From: Lithospermum erythrorhizon
Lineage: Eukaryota; Streptophyta; Magnoliopsida; Boraginales; Boraginaceae
Direction: 5' to 3'
Assembly: GCA_019722365.1 (NCBI GenBank)
Contig: JADFUC010001123.1
Location: 1 to 64,000, forward strand
Length of the DNA: 64,000 bases
This document shows, one piece after another, positions 48,155-60,739 of the stretch (the stretch's first letter is position 1; each line of letters opens with the position of its first letter). Under the pieces are notes generated by a model, which ran no database searches, was not told the origin of the DNA, and saw only the letters and a list, made by a program, of their open reading frames with translations. The translations under genes and the position numbers were made by a program.

Positions 48155-50218
48155 ATGATTAGTTGTTAATATCGAATGTTAGGGTTGTGAAACTAGTAAT
48201 TAGAACTCGTCGTTAATAGGAAAGGTTGAACTTAACTTGGAATAAGGTTGTAGAAACTTTTGTTGGAGTTATTTTGGGGGGTATCGGTATGGATTATATA
48301 TATAGTTAAGAATGTTATATTATTAGTTGTGTTACATAAGTAGTAATTATAATTTTGAATATTTTTTGAGGCGTTGATCATGGGTAAAAAGGTCATTTGT
48401 TGTGATTCTTGAGGAGTTTTTGTTCCCAGCTAGCCAAGGTGAGTACTAATCTCACGGGAGTTTTACTTAGCATGTATAAGTATATATGTTGTTGTACTTA
48501 TTGGTTGTCTTGGACTCCTGTTCACTTTGTTATTCCATTTATCACGAGATGATGCGTAGATGTGTTGGTTATATATATAGTTGATTGTGTGTGGCTTGGG
48601 GACATGTTGCCTCTGTAATGTATGATTTTTGGTGTTTTTGGATGAAAATTATTTATTTTCACAGTATTGAGTTTTGTGTCGGTGGTCTCATGAGTCGTAT
48701 AGATGTTTTTGTGAGTGGTCTTCCAGGTATTAGGAAGAGTTGTATATGAGTTGATATTTGTCGGTTAGTTGATGTTGCAGATTGAGTTGATGTTGCAGAT
48801 TGAGTTGATTTTGTCAAGAACTATCTTTGCTTCGTTCCTAGATGCGATTTGGTGAGTTGCCTCGTACTTAGTAGCGATTCGGTGATTGCCGTACCTCGTT
48901 ACGATTCGGTGATAAAACATGTCGGCCGGGCATAAGTTTCTCCACTGCGAGGTTGAGGTTTGATTATACTTGCCGCGTTAGTTGTAGAAATCCGGACTTA
49001 TATTGAGTTGTAAGGGTTGTTGAGTTGACACTGTTGTTGAGTTGTTGAGGTTGACACTGTTGTTTGAGTTGACACTCTTGTTGAGTTGTTGAGTTGATAT
49101 TATTGATTGCGTTGATAGAGTCGTTGAGTTGTTGAGTCGATTGAGTGGGTTGGTTGTACAGTTGAGTAGTCATGTTGTCGGGGTCGTTGTGTTGAGTCTA
49201 TGTGGTTGTATTATATGTTGTTGGACTTTTTGGTGTTGCGATATGTTTTACGACTCATATATATTTTACGACTCATTTACTGTTTATTGATAATGCTTCC
49301 ATTACGGTAGAGGTTGCTTGATGAATTGATGTCGAATTAAGATTTGGGGTTGATTATGTTTCATATTACATCAGTTTCGCTTGTGGATAGGTTGGTATTA
49401 AATTCGTTATGCATTCTTGAGTTAAAGTTGAGATTGATTGATGGTTGAGATAACATTTTGAATGAAAACCATTAGGTACAAGAACATTATAAACGAAGTT
49501 TATGCTCATCCCATAGATGATGTTGATGATATTTTATATATGGTGGAAAAGTGGAATTCAAATGTGTTGGTATATAAGTTATGATCCCGTCAGCGTTGAT
49601 ACCGTTAAGGTGAATAAGTTGATATACTAAATGAGATATTTTGGGGAGATAATTCGGTGCTTAGGTTATCTTGATTTAAGACATATGTTGCTTAGTTGTA
49701 TTAAGATAATGAAACGATTTAGAGATTTCTATTATAGATATTCCGATAACGTATAGGTGTGTGGCTATGATTTGGAGTACCACTTTAAGGTGAACTACAG
49801 ATAGTTGGTTGAGTTGTGTAGGTTTGGTGTGAGATTGTATGTATGGTGAGTATCTCTAAGTTATGAACATTGAGTTGTATCTTTGAGTTACATTTATTAT
49901 TGTTAGAGTTGTATATTAGATATTCCAGGTGATTAAGTTTATGCTATGAGGGAGTAAGTGGTTGGCAGTGGGAGTGGGTTTATCGGTGTTAGTTGGAAAG
50001 CCATTAAGAAAGATTTATACGTGTGTTGAGGTAGCATAGAAAATATATAATACTTGTGGTGTATAGTTGTTAGATAGGTAATGAAGGCTTGAGTTATCGC
50101 ATTGTGTATGTGTGGTGGATTATACATGATATTTGTATTCCTCGGCTTAATGGTGACTCCTATTCCCAGATGGGCGGAGGCGTGCTTATCACACCAGGTT
50201 ATTCTTGACTGAGCCGAG
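48155..50218 (+). repeat. Long LTR-like repeat, copy D, right part
   Basis: Continuation of the repeat interrupted at 38635. It matches copy A over 9.9-10.95 kb in order, up to TGACTGAGCCGAGAT near 50207, where the similarity stops about 285 bp before the oxidoreductase ATG. Confidence 0.65.
49010..49160 (+). repeat. GTTGA-rich minisatellite in copy D
   Basis: Imperfect repeats of GTTGTTGAGTTGACACT and GAGTTGTTGAG. The 69-codon Asn/Thr/Gln-rich minus-strand frame here is a product of the repeat, not a gene. Confidence 0.8.
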
Positions 50219-50371
50219 ATCTTTGGCAGTAGCTACAAAATATCAAAATATTACTCCGGTAATATATTTTTATAATTTAAAATTTTTGAGACCTACATTT
50301 TACCTATGCAAGAAAACCCATCGGGGTCTATCTAGTTCACGTGGCTTCTACCAGTACCACTACGGCACTAT

Positions 50372-50379
50372 CTATATAC
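50372..50379 (+). promoter_or_regulatory. Possible TATA box of oxidoreductase gene
   Basis: CTATATAC about 125 bp before the ATG. It is the best TATA-like word between the end of repeat D and the start codon. Confidence 0.4.
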
Positions 50380-50503
50380 TTCACATAAATGGCAATATTT
50401 CCCCATGTTCATAACTATCATCTTTAAAGTATAATAATTCCTATTTTTCAATCAATTTCATCTTCCACTCAACTAAACATATTCCAAGAAAACATAAAAA
50501 AAA

Positions 50504-52262
50504 ATGTCTTCCAATGATGTAAAGTTAGTAAGATTTGGCATAATGGGGTGTGCTGGAATCGCTAGAAAAGTCTCAAGAGCCATAACTCTATCCCCTAATG
50601 CAACCCTTTACGCCATTTCAAGCCGTTCATTTGAAAAGGCACAACAATTTGCTATCAAGAATGGTTTACCAAACTCAGTCAAGCTTTATGGAAGCTATAA
50701 TGAGTTGCTTGATGATGATCATGTGGATGTTGTCTACATGCCTCTGCCTACTAGCCTTCATGTGAAGTGGGCAACTTTGGCTGCAGAAAGAAAGAAGCAT
50801 GTGTTGTTGGAGAAACCTACTGCACTTTGTGTTGCTGATCTTGATGTGATATTGGAGGCTTGTGAAGCAAATGGGGTTCAGTTTATGGATGGGAGTATGT
50901 GGTATCATCATCCTAGGACTGGAAAAATGAAGGAGTTGCTTGATGATTCCAAACTTTTTGGACAAGTTAAAAATAATAGGTAAATAATACTGACAAAGTC
51001 CGGAACCTGTTATTCAACTTTGTGTTTGAGCTTTTCTGATCGTGATACGTGTTATTATTTTTTATTTTAATTTAAACTTTTGAGAGTCAAAACAGCATTA
51101 CGTGTCATAACATGCAGTGTAGGATAAGAAAAGCAGAAACGATCTGGCGTGTCATGATACTTGCTTGAGTCCCAGAGAGAGAGTGTCACAGAGTGCAACA
51201 TGTGATCTATTTCCATATAAATGTGTTACAGATTGATGGTTGTTCTTATTTGAATTTTTTAATTCTGATATTGTCTTATGATGATTTGAATTCTGTGTTT
51301 CCCATTTTGATTCACATTTTAGATTTATTGATAACAGAGCAATGGACTGAAGGAAAAGGTGAGTGTTAGTTAGCATAAGCATCACATAGTTTGTGTGAAT
51401 TCCAAAATGTAAATATGGCAAACAAATTGGGAAGCAGATAGTACTTTATCACAGATAAGTGATCATATATATGATCTTTCAACTAATTTCTTGAATTTAA
51501 ACAGAAGTATATTGCATATAATGTAATCATTCACTTTAGGATTAAGTACTCAAGTGTGTTGAACCATGTAAGCCAGTGGTCACTGGAACTTAAAATATAC
51601 ACTTTTTTCAGAGAATACTGTCAAGTGTCTTTTTTTGTTTTCAGATCAATAGCTCATCATCATTCATAACTCCCGAAGGATTTTTTGAGAATGACATCAG
51701 GGTGAAACCAGACCTAGATGCTTTGGGTGCATTAGGCGATGCAGGGTGGTACTGCCTTGGTGCTATATTATGGGCAATGAATCAAAAACTACCAACAACT
51801 GTAACTGCGTTACCTGCCATAGAGCGTAATGCAGCAGGAGTTATCATGTCGTGCAGCGCCTCCTTCCACTGGGAGGAAGATGGCACTATTGCAACATTTT
51901 ATTGCTCATTTTACGCACACGAAACCATGGACTTGGCTACATCCTGTTCCAACGGCACAATGCATTTTCATGACTTCATCATACCCTTTCAGGAGCAATC
52001 CGCACGTTTCAGCTACACTTCTGATGCTAAGTTTGCAGATCTCCACGTTGGATGGAACATGAAACCTCAGGAGGTTGAACTAGCTTCTCCATTACCACAA
52101 GAAGCTATGATGATCCAAGAATTCGCGAGGCTAGTTGAGAATATCAGAAGCGGAGTTGGCAAACCTGATAGCAAGTGGCCGCAGACTAGCAGAGCAACTC
52201 AATTGGTACTTGATGCTGTGCGGACATCAATTGAACTTGGATTTCAACCTGTTCGTATGTAA
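50504..52262 (+). CDS. Gfo/Idh/MocA-family NAD(P)-dependent oxidoreductase
   Basis: Two exons, 50504-50979 and 51653-52262, give a 361-residue protein, the usual size for the plant At4g09670-type group. Residues 10-24 (RFGIMGCAGIARKVS) form the nucleotide-binding loop of a Rossmann fold. LLEKP at 101-105 carries the family EKP motif, and WYHHPRT (133-139) is also conserved. Exon 2 supplies the C-terminal substrate domain (NDIRVKPDLDALGALGDAGWY and onwards). No signal peptide or membrane segment is seen, so it is probably cytosolic. The substrate is unknown; plant members are annotated only generally. Donor AG|GTAAAT at 50980 leaves phase 2. The obvious acceptor CAG at 51642-51644 would break the frame, whereas AATAG|C at 51651-51652 restores it as an AG|C serine codon, so the second acceptor is chosen. 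The 3' end faces the VAMP gene. Confidence 0.9.
50980..51652 (+). other. Intron of oxidoreductase gene
   Basis: 673 bp, GT-AG, with a pyrimidine-rich run before the acceptor at 51628-51642. No element is recognised inside. Confidence 0.75.
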
Positions 52263-52620
52263 CGATATATTTTGTGTGTATGCGAGTATGAAAACTCCTG
52301 AAGGCTGAAGAGATTTGTTCAATGAGCTAAATTTTGTTGAAGGAGCGATTATCGCAGTGTGGCTTGTTACTTATCTGCAGTTCTTTTGCAACTGCATAAG
52401 TTTTATGGACTATGGTCATATATTTATCACTCTAGTCATTGAAGATTGTCTTTGAGAGGAAAAAAAAAAGATTGTCATTGAAAAATAAATATCCTGGTTG
52501 AGAACTTCTCTTAATTCAGTCAAAGCTCATTATAGATAATTAGATACCAATCTCCATCTCAAGTTAACTAAGAGGTTAGACTAATTAGTTTTCTTGATTT
52601 AATTAGATACTAAACGTTCA
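52263..52620. other. 3' region of oxidoreductase gene
   Basis: Probable 3' UTR and AT-rich spacer. No gene is seen. Confidence 0.5.
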
Positions 52621-52629
52621 GTTTTGATC

Positions 52630-53000
52630 AAATGGAGTATGGGTGGACGAAACTCAATGTAGATGGAGCTGTTGCAGGAACATGACTCCGCAGGTGGGCA
52701 AATTTAGTACACTCGAGGCGTTTGGTAGGTAGGATTAATGGTCAACATTGGCATAGTCATGAACGTCGAGGTGGTGGCGTTAGCTCACCTCATCCCTCGC
52801 CTCTCAAACCAAAACGTCGGAGGTATGATCATCCCCCATAGGGATGGAGCACATTTCATGATCAATGGTTTCCTAGCTAAGAAGATTCTCCAAACTTCGG
52901 CATGATCTCTACAGTTGGAGAAACCTTCTGAAGAGTTGGAGAAGCTTTTGGATGAAGATGCAGCTAATTGCAATTTTCACTTAACTACATGCTAATTGTA
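52630..53000 (+). pseudogene. Possible retroelement RNase H-like fragment
   Basis: The start reads WTKLNVDGAVAG, like the W.KLN.DGA motif that opens the plant RVT_3 RNase H-like domain found in LINE-type elements. A later frame reads IVMNVEVVALAHLIPRL (52752-52803), loosely like the AE..AL..GL helix. Frames are broken and only part of the domain is present. Confidence 0.35.
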
Positions 53001-53292
53001 CACCAGCTACTAAATAAAATTATGTTCATGCTAAATTGCTATGATATTGTACAATATACAGAATAATATGGTGCAAAGTTTGTAAAACTGTACACTGTAT
53101 AATAACATCAATATTACACTTTTTATGTTATCCATACTACAAGAATATGCTAACGAACGAACAATGGAAAAATTGGGGGATGGGAGGAAGAACAAGTATG
53201 AGAAATGCATGATCGCTTCAACTGCACCCGGCAAATGTAAGGGAGGGGGGAGAGAAAGAAAAACAACCAAAATAAATTATTCAAGATTTCCC

Positions 53293-56200
53293 TCAGTTAT
53301 TGCAGTTGAATCCTTGGCAGACGGAGAGCCAGATTACAAGCACCAAAAAGATGAGAATGCCAAGCACAATTAATTTTATTTTCATGTTTTTGTACCACAT
53401 TTTCCGTCGGATTTGTGTTCCTTGCTCTTTGAATGATTGAGCCTGAGATAACGAGATAAACAGTATTTTATAAATATATGAAAAGCAACTACTCTAGTTG
53501 TTTTTAATAGAAATGAATGTTTAACCATACCGAGTAACGTAAATCTTCAGCCTTGTTGCTCAAATCTGTTAAGTTTTCCCCTCTCTCAATAGTCTGAAAT
53601 ATTAGCAGAAAGGTGAAATATGTGAAACCAATCCAAATGGAAGAGTAAAGAAACTGATATAGAAAACTAATAGCTTGTTCACATGCATTTTCGCAACTAA
53701 CATACTGCACAAGTGCACGAAGTGGTAACACTTCATCGGATGCACTTGTGACATATTGATGCATGTCACTTTGCCAGACTTGTGACATTAAAGGTGATAG
53801 ATTATTCGTGAACTGTTATCTGGAAATAAGGAACTAACAATCAATCAAATTATGCTCTCGATTCCAATTATTGATGAACATTAACTCATTGCATCTTCTT
53901 TGATGAACTTTTCCTAATGAAGTACAAAATTCAGCTACTAGATAATACAAAAGGAACAATCCCATCTCACAATTGTGCGTAAGCAGAAGGAGGGCTCTAT
54001 TCACATTAAACATGATGCAAATCTGGAAAAGCTTATTCAGAGAAATTTAGACCCTAGTCCCTAGAGCCTTCCTCTTGTAGTCACTTCATATATAATGATT
54101 ACATTTTTAGTATATCAAGACAGAAACCTCCAATGTTAACTTCTTCTAACTATTACGGACAATGCCTCTTTTTCGCTTTTCATACAGTTTTTTTTTTCTT
54201 TAAAAAAAAACCTAGAGTCCAAGGTTTGAACCCTTGACCTCTACTTTACCACGCAAAAAAGCACAGACCGAGAACATATAAGATCTGTAAAATGGACAGA
54301 TCATGTTTTTTCAATCAACAGACTGCAGCCTTACCGTGAACATACAAGATCTGTAAAATGGACAGATCATGTAAAATGGACAGATCTGTAAAATGAACCA
54401 GTTATACACTTATCATTGTTATTTGCATACCTTGTCTATATTCTCAAGCATGATGCTCTTAACTTCAGAAACTTGTGCTTTAACTTTTAATAACTTCTCG
54501 ATCTCATCGGCATGATCAATTATATACTGCATATGCTCTTTCATGACAGGTCTGCAGGTAGACAGCAGTAATCAGTCAATTCTATCAGGAAAAAGAAGAT
54601 CCTCTCTTAATATTTATGACAGCATCACATTCGAATCTTCCCTCCACCTCCTTTATCTTAATCATGAGATAACACACAAATACCTCAGGGAGGTTACTGA
54701 TATAAATGTTTGTAGATGTCAAATACAGTGTGCCTTCTTTAGAAAACATACCCGAATTCCTTATTGAGACTTTTAGCAACAGCTGTATCTGCTTTACCAC
54801 CACCATATCTTCTTCTGAAGTCTTCTTTTATTCTTTCCAAATATGCAATAGAAATCTGTTTTCCAACTGATTCTTTGGCAACAACGCAATAAGCTGCATG
54901 GTTGCGAATTGCAACATTAGCACAAGCAAATACAGAACTATACAACACAATAATTCTTTGACAATGCATTGCATATTGGACTAGTCAGCTATTTTGATCA
55001 TTTATTAAAAGGCAGGTATTTTCAGTTGATACAAGTCAAACTGTCCCATTTCAAAAGCCTAAAGCAATAACAAAGAAAAGAAGATGCAAAATAAGATCAC
55101 TTGTATTTTCTAATAAATGCATTATTCTCTTTATCTTATGAACCAATAATCTAACTTAGTATAGACAATAGTTTTAACTTCCCAGAGAGAGAGAGGAGAA
55201 CATCAAATAGTAACACCCAAATAGAACAATAAAGATGTAGATGCCATAGGGATCAATAGTTTTTGTAAATAGACTTTGGTACATCAACAAGTCAAGATAG
55301 ATCCAGACAAATCCAAAATAGAAGTGATACTATTGATCCTTATAACTCATATTTCTCACGAGCCACTCGATATACCATAATTTCGTCTCAAGCCTATTTA
55401 CAAGCTCAGCTTCTAACCTCTATATGCCCTCTTAATGCCTCTAATATGTTGCAACGTAGGACCAAAACAAATATACCATGAAATTCACACAATTATCTCT
55501 TCCGTCGGTCAAACATCAGAAATGATCTTATGCGAAAAGTTCCCATAAATCACAATATTCCTAAATTCTGAAAACATGATTTGAGCTAAGCCCCAAAAGG
55601 CAAAGAAAAACACGCATAACATGTCAATTTCTTCTCTCACTCGGCAATGGAAAGTTCATTTTTTTTCAACGGAAATCGTAGTCCACCACCATTTACTACC
55701 TCCATTTCACAAAGATGGCCAAGTTCATTTTTCTATTGTCGAAATTAACAAACTTTGTAGTCTAATTGACACACATACCTTTGATTTATGTTAATAGTAA
55801 AATTATACAACATACACAAATATACTCAATTTCAAAAATTGAAACATCAAAATTTCAAAATTAGACCATCTTTACAAAATGGAGGGAGCATATACCAAGC
55901 TTAGCTTAAATACTTAAGTAAAGATTCTAACTTTATGCACACAAAAAATGGATCCAGCCAAAACCAGAAACCAAATGCAAAATCAACAATCAACAATCAA
56001 CAACCCAACATGTAAAATCAGTAGCAAATCTTGAACCAAAATGAAGAGCGACCAAACGCATTAAGTGAAAGATTTTTCATTACTGAGGACCACATACAAT
56101 ATTTTGTCTAAAATGAACTACAGTTACAAAATAAACCATAAATTTTTCAAAGTTAAAGGGAATCGTCACCCCCTTAATCTCTGCCACTTTGTACAAAAGT

Positions 56201-56743
56201 AACATAGTTTTAAGGGAGTATTACTTAATATAAAAATATAGATAATATGTACTAAGTAATTACTATGTCAATTTTTATTTCTGGATTTTTTTTTTGGGTG
56301 TTAAACTAAACACCTGTGAACAATACAAATCCCCTTCTGTGGTCAAATACAATAACTTGTATAAATAACATAATTATATAATAAACTCTAAATCTTTTAA
56401 AATGGACGTGACCATAAAAAATAGAAGTTTACCGTTCATTTATTCAAAAATTAAGTTGTTCGACTTAAATTTAAATATTTTTCTGTTTGTATAATATTAG
56501 TTACTTCGACAGCTATAAAAAAAGAATTTTGAATTAAAAGTCAGAAGAGATACCATAGCCATCTTCAACAAGGAAGTTGAAAGTATGGTGATCACAGTTG
56601 TAGGTGAACTTATTATTTGAAGATGGCAATTTCTGCAAACACTGAGCTGCAATTGCTGGGAAGTTCCCTGTGAACTCTGTGTACTCCGCTAGCACCATCG
56701 TCCCCCTTGCTACAAAGCTATATATAAACGATTCTTGCCCCAT
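53293..56743 (-). CDS. VAMP724: VAMP724-like R-SNARE (VAMP72 group)
   Basis: Five exons on the minus strand: 56743-56554, 54893-54752, 54551-54431, 53593-53531, 53442-53293. They total 666 nt, 221 residues plus stop, matching the VAMP72 length. All introns are GT-AG and phases agree. Residues 1-110 are the longin domain ([20 protein letters not shown], with [19 protein letters not shown] at its end). The SNARE motif spans about 128-188 and has the zero-layer Arg at 155 (TIERGENL). A single C-terminal membrane anchor (about 196-214, [19 protein letters not shown]) ends in QGFNCNN, as in VAMP721/724-type proteins. It would sit on secretory vesicles or plasma-membrane-bound carriers and pair with Qa/Qb/Qc SNAREs for fusion. 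[10 protein letters not shown] and the GFNC tail favour VAMP724 over VAMP721/722; the exact paralogue is a judgement from memory of the family. There is no acidic insertion as in VAMP727. The first intron is 1.66 kb. Confidence 0.93.
54190..54270 (-). repeat. tRNA-derived SINE-like trace in VAMP intron 3
   Basis: On the minus strand, AAGGGTTCAAACCTTGG contains a B-box-like GGTTCAAACC next to a T-run at 54186-54202, a layout seen in plant SINE remnants. Too short to classify. Confidence 0.35.
54271..54400 (+). repeat. Short tandem echo in VAMP intron 3
   Basis: The word AGATCTGTAAAATGGACAGA occurs twice (near 54281 and 54347), followed by a partial third copy near 54379. AGATC(TG) and CAGATC flank AT-rich cores, giving local palindromes. 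Confidence 0.8.
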
Positions 56744-56784
56744 CTTTTGAGAGAGACGGGGGATTTGGGAGAGGGAGAGATTTT

Positions 56785-56804
56785 GAGAGAGAGAGAGAGA
56801 GAGA
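56785..56804. repeat. (GA)n tract in VAMP leader
   Basis: GA dinucleotide run lying 42 bp upstream of the VAMP ATG. On the sense strand it is a (CT)n run, typical of plant 5' leaders and Y-patch core promoters. Confidence 0.9.
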
Positions 56805-57569
56805 TTTTTTTGGGGGGTGTTTAACGTAACGGCGAGTTGTTCAAGGATTCGGGGTTTTGTCTGAAAATGTTTTATTATGTTCGCATTGCTTTCTTATTAA
56901 GGTTGCTCATGTAATAGATTTGAGGAATTAGGATGGAAAATGGTTTAATTACGCGTTGAAGTAAGCTGGTTCAACTTTGATTTGTCCGCAATAGGCTATT
57001 TCCCTAAATACATAAAAAATCATCCACCTTTTTCGAAGCCTCCTTATTTTTTAAGATTGTAATTTATATATTGTGGAGATCATCTATAATTATGTTGAAA
57101 TTTTAATATTCAATATATGATGTACAATATTATAAAATAGGAGGCTCATAAAGGAGGTAGAAGGCTTTCGTCGCCGAAATAATTTCAATTTTAATGAGAG
57201 ATTTTTTAAACTAAAATTAACTCACATTTGAATTTTGAAGCAACGATTCAATCATTTAAATAAAAGTTTTTATCAAAAAATTATACACTTAGATATTACA
57301 GACTACATGATTGTTGTGTATGAAAATGCTTAGATATTGAAAATGAAATACTCCGTATTTGAATAAGATTACTTTTTTAATTTGAATAAGGTTACTTAAT
57401 CATCAAGATTGTGAAGTTTTATTTGGCAAGTCAAACCTTTCATTTAAACTAGTAAAAATGGACGTGTTGTACGTGGTTTTTTTTGTCATAATTATAAAAG
57501 TTAATAAAAAATTGCAATAGAGAAATAAAATTATCTAATAAATAAACTTCTTGTAAATTCTAAAAATAA

Positions 57570-57850
57570 TTTTCCTTAAACTATTAAATCATTCAAATTG
57601 AAAATATCATCTACCTATTTCAAACTTCATTATTTAAAAATTCAATTGTCATACTCAAAGAATTTAATCAAAACTTTTCTTTCTTTATCCTTGTATTTTT
57701 GTATGAAAGTGGTAATTTCCACCTTTGTCGGTAAATTCATGAATCGATTGGCTCACAATTCGAGTTCTTAATTTTTCTTTTTTTGATTCTTTGTTGGCTG
57801 GACCCATTTTTTCCTTGGCATTTCCTTGTCCTCTCGCTTTTCATGTCGTT
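57570..57850 (+). repeat. Degenerate direct repeat, left
   Basis: Shares ordered words with 58330-58580: ATC..CTA.TT.AAAC, AAATTCAATTGTC, CAAAG, TTTGATT..TTGTTGG. Roughly 750 bp apart; no structure to name. Confidence 0.5.
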
Positions 57851-58329
57851 TGAGTTGGGTTATCGCGAAAAAATTTGCATATTGTCATGCTTTAGTGATA
57901 TTTCGGAAACTAAATATGTCTGATATCGCGATACTATGTTAAAAAGAAACAATAAATATGAAAAACAAGGCATATTAAGAAAAAAAGAAGTAAATAAAAT
58001 TTGAATTTTGAATTTAATAGGATCACAAAAATCAGCTTTTTATTCTGAGAAAAGAAAAAAAGAAGAAGTAAAAATAGCAAAAAGAGGCACAAAATTCATA
58101 TGCATTTAATTACATGTTATTTTCATGGAGCTTCTTAAAAAAACCAACAAACGATATCAATTTTGCCCTTATTAAACATTAGTCATATGATCAAAAAGTA
58201 ATAATCTAATTGTCGATGTAGTAAGCACTATGTAAACGCACACTAAAAGTAAGTCTTAAATAATTTCTTTCTAGATCCATAAAATCGTCTAGTTTTGATT
58301 ATGATGAAAGTTAACATAAATTTATCTAA

Positions 58330-58580
58330 TAACTAATTTTTTTAAAATCTAAAAGTATTATTTTTCTAAAACTATGAACTTATCAACCATCCTCCATCTA
58401 TTTTAAACATCACTATCAAAATTCAATTGTCGTTTTCAAATAGTCAAAGCTTATAAACTTAACTTTATCTTTTTGTTCTTACCAAGCCATGCCGTAAAAG
58501 CTGAAGAAGATTAATTTCTTTCTATTTTAATTACCGTTGTTTTCTTTTTTGATTTTTTGTTGGTTTCTTTAAGGTATACA
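58330..58580 (+). repeat. Degenerate direct repeat, right
   Basis: Partner of 57570-57850. Confidence 0.5.
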
Positions 58581-60739
58581 TCGCTTATTGCTAAAAGCTT
58601 ATATTAGTTTCGAGTTTGACTTATATCTTGGCTAAACTTGAGAAAGCTTTGCGTTATCGTGTTTAGTTATTTAGCTAGTGTTCCATCTTTGTCTTGGTAA
58701 TGACCGATTTATCGGCATTGTTTTAGAAGCGACTCAGGTTATTCGATGATGGGAGGTTGAGTTACAATTTTTAGTCACTTTGAACAAAGTTTTTCTATAA
58801 TGTAAATGATCGCGTCGTTGTTATATTCCAATGATATATAATGAAGTAGAAATAACTATGCAAATAATATAATGAATTAAGAAAAAATTATATAAAAAAT
58901 ATATGAAAGGGAAATAAATCGTTGATAAAATTTAGGAATTGTAACTTGATAAATAAAGTTAGTTTCATTATCTTTAGAAATTATGTATACTAAGCCTGGA
59001 GTTGATATTCGAAGTCTCAAAACCGACAATAATGAAATCGAGGAGGAAAAGAGGCAACATATCGTGAGCCAACTTTTAACACATACCTTGTTATTTGAAT
59101 TTTATGTATTCTTTCAAAGGACAACCTATGTATTTTTGTTTTGTTTTATACCATGATACTTCTATTATATTTTTGATTCAATATTTTTCAATTTAATTAA
59201 ATTGAATGACTTGGTAATAAATTATAATTTTCATAATTTTGATGAGTTGACTTTTTAAATTTTTTATTTCACTAATATAATTTTAGATGAGTTCCTTCAT
59301 CCCAAAAAGAATATATACTAAATTTTATGGAGATTGACTTTTAAATTTTTAAAATCAAATATTTTTTAATACCAAGTATAATTGTTTGTGAAAAAAATAT
59401 ATATCAAAGTAAATTTTGAATAAAGTAATTTTTTTTTTAATATCAAGGTATAATTTTTGATATATTTTTTTCGAATCAAGTTATTTTGATACAATGGAAA
59501 AACTTACTGACGTTATAATTTGATATAAGTTGGTTGCAAGTGCGTTACTTTGATATATTAACGTGACAGGCCTGTATATGTGAAACAAAAATTGAAAATT
59601 TACTTTTTAAAAATATCTATCAAGTGATAATTTTGACTCAAATTATCAATGCGTAAATCATCTTTATCAAGATCAATTTACTCTATTTCGATTCTTCTTG
59701 TTTCTTATTTTATTAACTTTGTTGAGTAGAGCATATCTTTTTCTTAGTGTATCATTCTATTTTTTTATTATTATATAGTTATTCCAATTTCATCTTTTTG
59801 GTTTCAAATTAATAATTTAATACCGACTAAAGGAATATTAAAGCAACCCGATATTGTCTTTTAGTCTTTAACAATTTTATTGCCTAAATTAAGAACTATT
59901 ATGCATAGTTAAAAGAAAATAATATGAAATCATATCATTGTTCTATTTAATCCAGAATTAATTATGAACTCACTGAAAAATAAATGTAGAGTTTAAGTTT
60001 TCATAATGATTTTATATTTATTAGTCTTCTCAATTATGTCTTCAAATGTGAATTCCTTAGCTGTCTATTAATCGATATTTTTGAATGTGTTGTTTACGCT
60101 CTTTTATAGTTTTGATTTGAATAGTTCTCTCTTATTATTTTGATTTCTTTATTTTGTTATATTTCTCTCTAATATTGATATATGGATAAAAATAAAAGAT
60201 ACAATTTAAGGTAATGTGATATCTAGTGAAAATTCAATAATGTAAAACTTGTATCGTATCTAACTTGTATGTATATTCTTAGCGATATCGCGTCGTTGTT
60301 TGAAATACAAAATTTAAAAGCAAGCGTTTTCTCGATTTACACATATATAGCATAATATAATATGAAAACTTTATATGTAATAATTGATATTATCTGTATT
60401 ATTTAATTTTAATAAAAATGAATAAACCTATCCCTAGTTTAGAAGGTAGTACCTATTAATAGTTTTATAAAAATATACAAGATGAAATATGTATAAAATA
60501 TAATTAAATTATTATTATAGTAAAGTAAATCTAAAACAAATTCTTCTATTTCGTATAGGAATACTAAGACAATTATGATAATCTAAGATATTTGTAAAGT
60601 ATATTATTATCTACTAAGACAATTATGATAAATCTAAATAGATGTGACCCCACCATAACTTTTGAAATCTAACTAAATAACCAATATAATTTTCAACCAT
60701 TTAAATATAAAAGTTGAATACTACGTACTAAATTTGCTC

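Larger units (their letters stand above)
56820..60720. other. AT-rich intergenic spacer
   Basis: No gene is recognised. It contains VAMP promoter DNA at its left end, a degenerate pair of ~270 bp segments (57570-57850 and 58330-58580), and otherwise low-complexity A/T-rich sequence. Confidence 0.5.

Noticed and set aside
48964..49173. Asn/Thr/Gln-rich 69-codon frame, prion-like in appearance
   Set aside because: Product of a GTTGA minisatellite; no start context or relatives.
55100..56530. Additional exon in the long first VAMP intron
   Set aside because: The exon 1 and exon 2 phases join to give the conserved DGYAYCVV; no extra exon is needed and none was visible.
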